Shown in pieces: positions 6,741-9,219 of a DNA stretch of 9,219 nt. Position numbers and translations under genes: made by a program. The notes under the pieces were generated by a model, which saw nothing but the letters and a program-made list of their open reading frames with translations, ran no database searches and was not told where the DNA came from. Source of the DNA: Desulfobacterales bacterium (GTDB lineage Bacteria; Desulfobacterota; DSM-4660; Desulfatiglandales; Desulfatiglandaceae); the NCBI GenBank assembly GCA_027061865.1, contig JAMOVZ010000254.1, positions 1-9,219 of the forward strand, read 5' to 3'. Every line of letters starts with the position of its first letter. The stretch's first letter is position 1.

Positions 6741-7959
6741 TTTTCTCCATTTTCTTTTTCACCAACTCAGCAACTTTTTCAGTTGCCTGTTCAAAGCTGA
6801 CCTCTGCCCCATAGTAGATAGCCCCTGGCACATTCTCCCAAGCCTCTTTGGCCAATGAATCGTTATATCCGGCCCAGCGCGCAACAATCGGGACCTTTGA
6901 TGTATCCAGGCCCTGTTCTTGAATCATTTCAGCCACGATGCGACCTGTGCGCCCAATGTCATCAGCCGTGGCTATGGCTGCCCCAGTTATGATGGCCTCC
7001 ACGCTGGGATTGCTAAGCACGGCTTTGATGAGGGCCTTCAGTTTTTCGTAAGCCCCTTTGCCTGGCCCTAGATCTGAATAATTGGCAGGTTTGCAGCCTG
7101 AACGCACAACCGTATCCATGGCAAGCAGACTGGCCCCTCCACCAGCTATAATAAAGCCAACTTGGCCCCCCTCGAACTCTGTATAGCGGACAGATCCCGA
7201 TCCGGGGGCTGCCAGATCTGCTTCCAGCACCAATTGTTCCCGTTCATTGAGATCACCCATAATGCGCTCTAGGCCGTAAGAGGTAACAGATTCCAATTCA
7301 GGGTGGCGAAACAAGGCCTCATCATCAATATTCAAAAGGGCCCCCGCTGCTATCACATCTCCACCCTTGGTGAGACATAGGGGATTAATTTCCAAAAGCC
7401 TAGCGTCGAGCTGGATAAATAACCGGTAAAGAGATACAAGTACTTCGGAGACCTTTGTGGTCTGTTCCTTATTCAGACCAGCCTTAAAACAAAAGGCCCT
7501 TGCCTGAAAAGGGTGAAAGCCTTCCAGTATATCTACTGGATGCCTGAAGATGAGCTGTGGTCGGGTTGCGGCCAATTCTTCAATCTCCACCCCTCCCTCA
7601 GGTGAAAAGAGGATTACAGGTGAGCGGGCCAGATTGTCATAGGTGATGGAGACGAAGAGCTCTTTTTTGATGTCAATCTTTTCCTCCACATATACGCCCT
7701 TTATGACCAAACCTTCAACCTTGCTACCGATCAGCCTCTCTGCAATTGTTACGGCCTGATCCGCATTTTTGGCCTCTAACACCAGCCCGGCCTTGCCCTT
7801 TTTGCCTTTGGGCAAAAGGGCCTTGACCATGAAAGGGGGCGTTAGCTCAGAGGCAGCATCATAGACCTCTTTGGCGCTATTGGCCGCCCGACCCGGCGGC
7901 ACGTTTATACCATGCCTTTTCAACAGCTCCTTTGTGTGATGCTCAAGAATCTTGGCCAT
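6721..7959 (-). CDS. sucC: ADP-forming acyl-CoA synthetase beta subunit (SucC-like, with ATP-citrate lyase-like signatures)
   Basis: This 412-residue protein matches the beta subunit of ADP/GDP-forming succinyl-CoA synthetases: an N-terminal ATP-grasp domain (about 1-240) and a C-terminal flavodoxin-like CoA-ligase domain (about 265-400). Family motifs are KGKKGKAG (51-58), EGGVEIE (121-127) and LLEINPL (188-194). The subunit carries the nucleotide site and, with the alpha subunit, joins CoA to a carboxylic acid or makes ATP in reverse, in the cytoplasm. It departs from SucC in the C-terminal domain. GGGAS (273-277) and GAAIAT (326-331) occupy the places of NGAG and NIFGGI, and they resemble ATP-citrate lyase or citryl-CoA synthetase. 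It is also about 25 residues longer than typical SucC. The start has an excellent ribosome site, and the 3' end overlaps the alpha subunit by 20 bases. The enzyme family is secure; succinate as substrate is not. Confidence 0.9.
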   Translation of the reverse strand: MAKILEHHTKELLKRHGINVPPGRAANSAKEVYDAASELTPPFMVKALLPKGKKGKAGLVLEAKNADQAVTIAERLIGSKVEGLVIKGVYVEEKIDIKKELFVSITYDNLARSPVILFSPEGGVEIEELAATRPQLIFRHPVDILEGFHPFQARAFCFKAGLNKEQTTKVSEVLVSLYRLFIQLDARLLEINPLCLTKGGDVIAAGALLNIDDEALFRHPELESVTSYGLERIMGDLNEREQLVLEADLAAPGSGSVRYTEFEGGQVGFIIAGGGASLLAMDTVVRSGCKPANYSDLGPGKGAYEKLKALIKAVLSNPSVEAIITGAAIATADDIGRTGRIVAEMIQEQGLDTSKVPIVARWAGYNDSLAKEAWENVPGAIYYGAEVSFEQATEKVAELVKKKMEKNEHPHR

Positions 7960-8110
7960 TTCCCCTCCTAGAGGATCCGTACTCTATTTCACAACCTTTT
8001 TGGATCTTGGATGAGAGCAGTTTCAGAGTCTGGTGCCCATTTCGCCCTCAAGCCATTTAAATCATTCCCCGGCCATTAAGAGAGTTGCAGGGCTTCCTTG
8101 AAGGACTTGA
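7960..8110 (-). other. Gene-free leader before the acyl-CoA synthetase pair, with strong ribosome site
   Basis: About 150 bases separate the last stop of the sulfotransferase relic from the next start. I see no reading frame with recognisable content and no convincing -35/-10 pair or sigma-54 site. The one clear element is AGGAGGGG at 7962-7969, whose AGGAGG core lies four bases before the ATG at 7959. It is the strongest ribosome-binding site in the window and fixes that start. A promoter in this stretch would be reasonable because the relic separates the two operon halves, but the sequence does not show one. Confidence 0.5.
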
Positions 8111-8545
8111 TCAGGGACCAAAGTCAAAAGATGCCCTCCGAACTATCTTTTTCGGGATATCAAACCCATAATGGTCCACATATTCAAGGTCGTCATGGCA
8201 TCACCATTCTTTTCGATCCTTCGGTCCATCATGAGGATCATCATCTGCTTTTAGTAGTGGAAGTGCTGCTTCCATCTCATAAGTAAAGGGAAAGGGTGTA
8301 TTGGGATCTCCACTCATTAGCCGCTGGAGCAATGTTGTCCCACTGGGTGCACTGCCGGTTATAATCACCGGTGCCTTAACCCTCCCACCAGCCAATATAA
8401 ATTTTCTGTTCTCTTCATAGAACTGAAGGCCTCTCTTCTCATCTTGACTTCTTTAACTCAGGATGGATTTTTCAACCCGATTTTGCCCATGTTTTCACCT
8501 TTCATCAAAATCCTCGGCAAGACGCCCCGCAAACTCATCCGCCAC
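8111..8545 (-). pseudogene. Sulfotransferase-like gene remnant with four in-frame stops
   Basis: One minus-strand frame reads from inside the 3' end of the MoaD-like gene (GTG at 8545) to 8111, broken by TGA at 8495-8497, TAA at 8453-8455, TGA at 8201-8203 and TGA at 8111-8113. The best-preserved stretch, about 8452-8204, resembles the N-terminal half of bacterial PAPS-dependent sulfotransferases: PVIITG followed by SGTTLLQRLMSGDP, then FTYEMEAALP. The SGTTLLxRL loop is the 5'-phosphosulfate-binding loop. The usual basic residue before SGTT is proline here. After the third stop, a further 29 residues (beginning CHDDLEYVDHYGF) look coding but are not recognisable. Intact family members run to roughly 300 residues or more, so the 3' part is missing. 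The longest uninterrupted piece has only a TTG start at 8395 and no ribosome site. A non-functional relic is the best reading. Confidence 0.6.
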
Positions 8546-8777
8546 TCATGGGAACCATGATCATGACCTCCCATCTATCTTGCAGATTATCACTCCCTTT
8601 TAAAACCTTACCCTGTGTAATCACCACACAGTCCATATCTTCTGGTAGCTTCAGATATCTCAATAGTGCGCCAGCATTGGCCCCTTCTGGTATCTCAATC
8701 TCCATTCCATCTGGGTGGGTCAGGTCTCCTGCGTAATATTTCTGAAGTCCTCCAAAGAGCTTCACCCGGATCTTCAT
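8535..8777 (-). CDS. MoaD/ThiS-like ubiquitin-fold sulfur-carrier protein
   Basis: This 80-residue protein matches the length and pattern of MoaD/ThiS proteins: a first strand MKIRVKLFGGLQKY, a variable middle, a hydrophobic VVITQGK strand, and a C-terminus VPMSGG. The terminal Gly-Gly is the residue pair that MoeB/ThiF-like enzymes adenylate and convert to a thiocarboxylate for sulfur donation in molybdopterin synthesis. It starts 12 bases after the oxidoreductase stop and has no clear Shine-Dalgarno sequence, so it probably depends on translational coupling. Dedicated MoaD-like proteins are often encoded beside tungsten/molybdenum aldehyde oxidoreductases, so a role in making or sulfurating that pterin cofactor is the best inference. 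ThiS or a general sulfur carrier is possible but less likely in this context. Confidence 0.86.
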   Translation of the reverse strand: MKIRVKLFGGLQKYYAGDLTHPDGMEIEIPEGANAGALLRYLKLPEDMDCVVITQGKVLKGSDNLQDRWEVMIMVPMSGG

Positions 8778-8789
8778 AATTGCATGAGG

Positions 8790-9219
8790 TCAAAAGTCAT
8801 GGATATGGTCCAGCTCATCATTGCTCACTGAAAACACCTTATTGTGAGGAGGGAGCGGCTCTTCATAAAAAAACCTTGGCAGACGATCATCCTTATGGGT
8901 AAATCCAGCCTTGCGGTTGAATTCCTTTTCAACCGTCAAAACCTTTACTCCAGTAATTGCAATCTGCTCCATGCCATAATTTGTGCCCAGCTTGGCATTT
9001 ATTACCTTAAACAAGGCATTGACCGCCTCTATGCTGGTTAGGGCAATACCGGCCATTAGGCAAAGCCCAATGGTGTCAAGAAAGGCCATGATGACCTGTG
9101 ACTGTCGGGCAGCCTCCACTTGGCCCTCCGGTTCATAGGGCACTAGGACCCCTTTCAAGTATTTCTCTGTAACATTGCCAGATGTGTGATCAGCTCCCAT
9201 GGGAGATGTGGCGTATGTG
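8790..9219 (-). CDS. Aldehyde:ferredoxin oxidoreductase, C-terminal part (5' end outside window)
   Basis: The frame is open to the window edge; the first methionine (9200) is internal, because residues TYATSP precede it in frame. About 142 residues of the C-terminal domain are present. The family oxidises aldehydes to carboxylic acids, or runs in reverse, using a tungsten- or molybdenum-bispyranopterin, one [4Fe-4S] cluster and ferredoxin, in the cytoplasm. Visible signatures are MGADHTSG, a pterin-domain motif, and LDTIGLC, whose cysteine (bases 9060-9062) fits the last [4Fe-4S] ligand of the family. DRLPRFF...EPLPPHN is typical of the C-terminal end. The protein stops soon after EPLPPHN, without the longer tail of the archaeal enzymes; I believe this shorter end occurs in bacterial members. 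The MoaD-like gene follows after 12 bases, a common pairing. The family is secure; the substrate is unknown. Confidence 0.93.
   Translation of the reverse strand, partial: TYATSPMGADHTSGNVTEKYLKGVLVPYEPEGQVEAARQSQVIMAFLDTIGLCLMAGIALTSIEAVNALFKVINAKLGTNYGMEQIAITGVKVLTVEKEFNRKAGFTHKDDRLPRFFYEEPLPPHNKVFSVSNDELDHIHDF

Noticed and set aside
8010..8045. GGGCACC as a possible sigma-54 promoter element before the ligase genes
   Set aside because: No GC element at the required spacing downstream on the minus strand.
8201..8203. In-frame TGA followed by readable sequence could encode selenocysteine
   Set aside because: The same frame also has a TAA and two other TGA codons, the product family is not a selenoprotein family, and I found no convincing stem-loop directly after the codon. 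Gene decay is simpler.
8203..8395. A functional 64-residue small protein starting at TTG 8395
   Set aside because: It is only the N-terminal slice of a sulfotransferase domain, its frame continues upstream of the TTG with family-like sequence, and it has no ribosome-binding site.

Overview
The window reads as part of the chromosome of a strictly anaerobic bacterium, most likely one of the sulfate-reducing or syntrophic Desulfobacterota ('deltaproteobacteria') or a similar anaerobe. That placement is an inference from gene content: a tungsten/molybdenum aldehyde ferredoxin oxidoreductase next to a MoaD-like protein, a two-subunit ADP-forming acyl-CoA synthetase and a fused DctQM TRAP transporter. 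No rRNA, tRNA, CRISPR array or transposase is visible. Every gene lies on the minus strand, so transcription runs from base 9219 towards base 1. The plus-strand open frames are antisense shadows.

In transcription order: (1) 9219-8790, the C-terminal part of an aldehyde:ferredoxin oxidoreductase cut by the window edge. (2) 8777-8535, an 80-residue MoaD/ThiS-like ubiquitin-fold protein ending in Gly-Gly. (3) About 8545-8111, a decayed sulfotransferase-like gene with four in-frame stops. (4) 7959-6721 and 6740-5853, overlapping genes for the beta and alpha subunits of a succinyl-CoA synthetase-like enzyme. Several of its signatures look more like ATP-citrate lyase or citryl-CoA synthetase than like SucCD. 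(5) A 10-bp stem-loop at 5813-5841. (6) 5733-4663, a periplasmic TRAP binding protein, overlapping 4675-2726, a fused DctQ-DctM permease. (7) 2683-746, a cytoplasmic type I phosphodiesterase of the alkaline phosphatase superfamily. (8) 691-about 205, a short-chain dehydrogenase broken by a frameshift in an A6 run and lost beyond its active-site tyrosine. It abuts the C-terminal tail of what looks like a P-loop kinase (about 212-117).

Read together (inference), the intact genes suggest uptake and activation of an organic acid. The TRAP system imports an anionic substrate, the ADP-forming ligase adds CoA, and the aldehyde oxidoreductase interconverts an aldehyde and an acid with ferredoxin as electron carrier. 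MoaD may serve its pterin cofactor. The role of the phosphodiesterase here is not evident. The substrate cannot be named. The TRAP binding protein lacks the usual carboxylate-binding arginine, and the ligase departs from standard succinyl-CoA synthetase, so neither a C4-dicarboxylate transporter nor a TCA-cycle SucCD should be assumed. Both ends of the intact block are flanked by gene remains, so the locus has been rearranged and is decaying at its margins.
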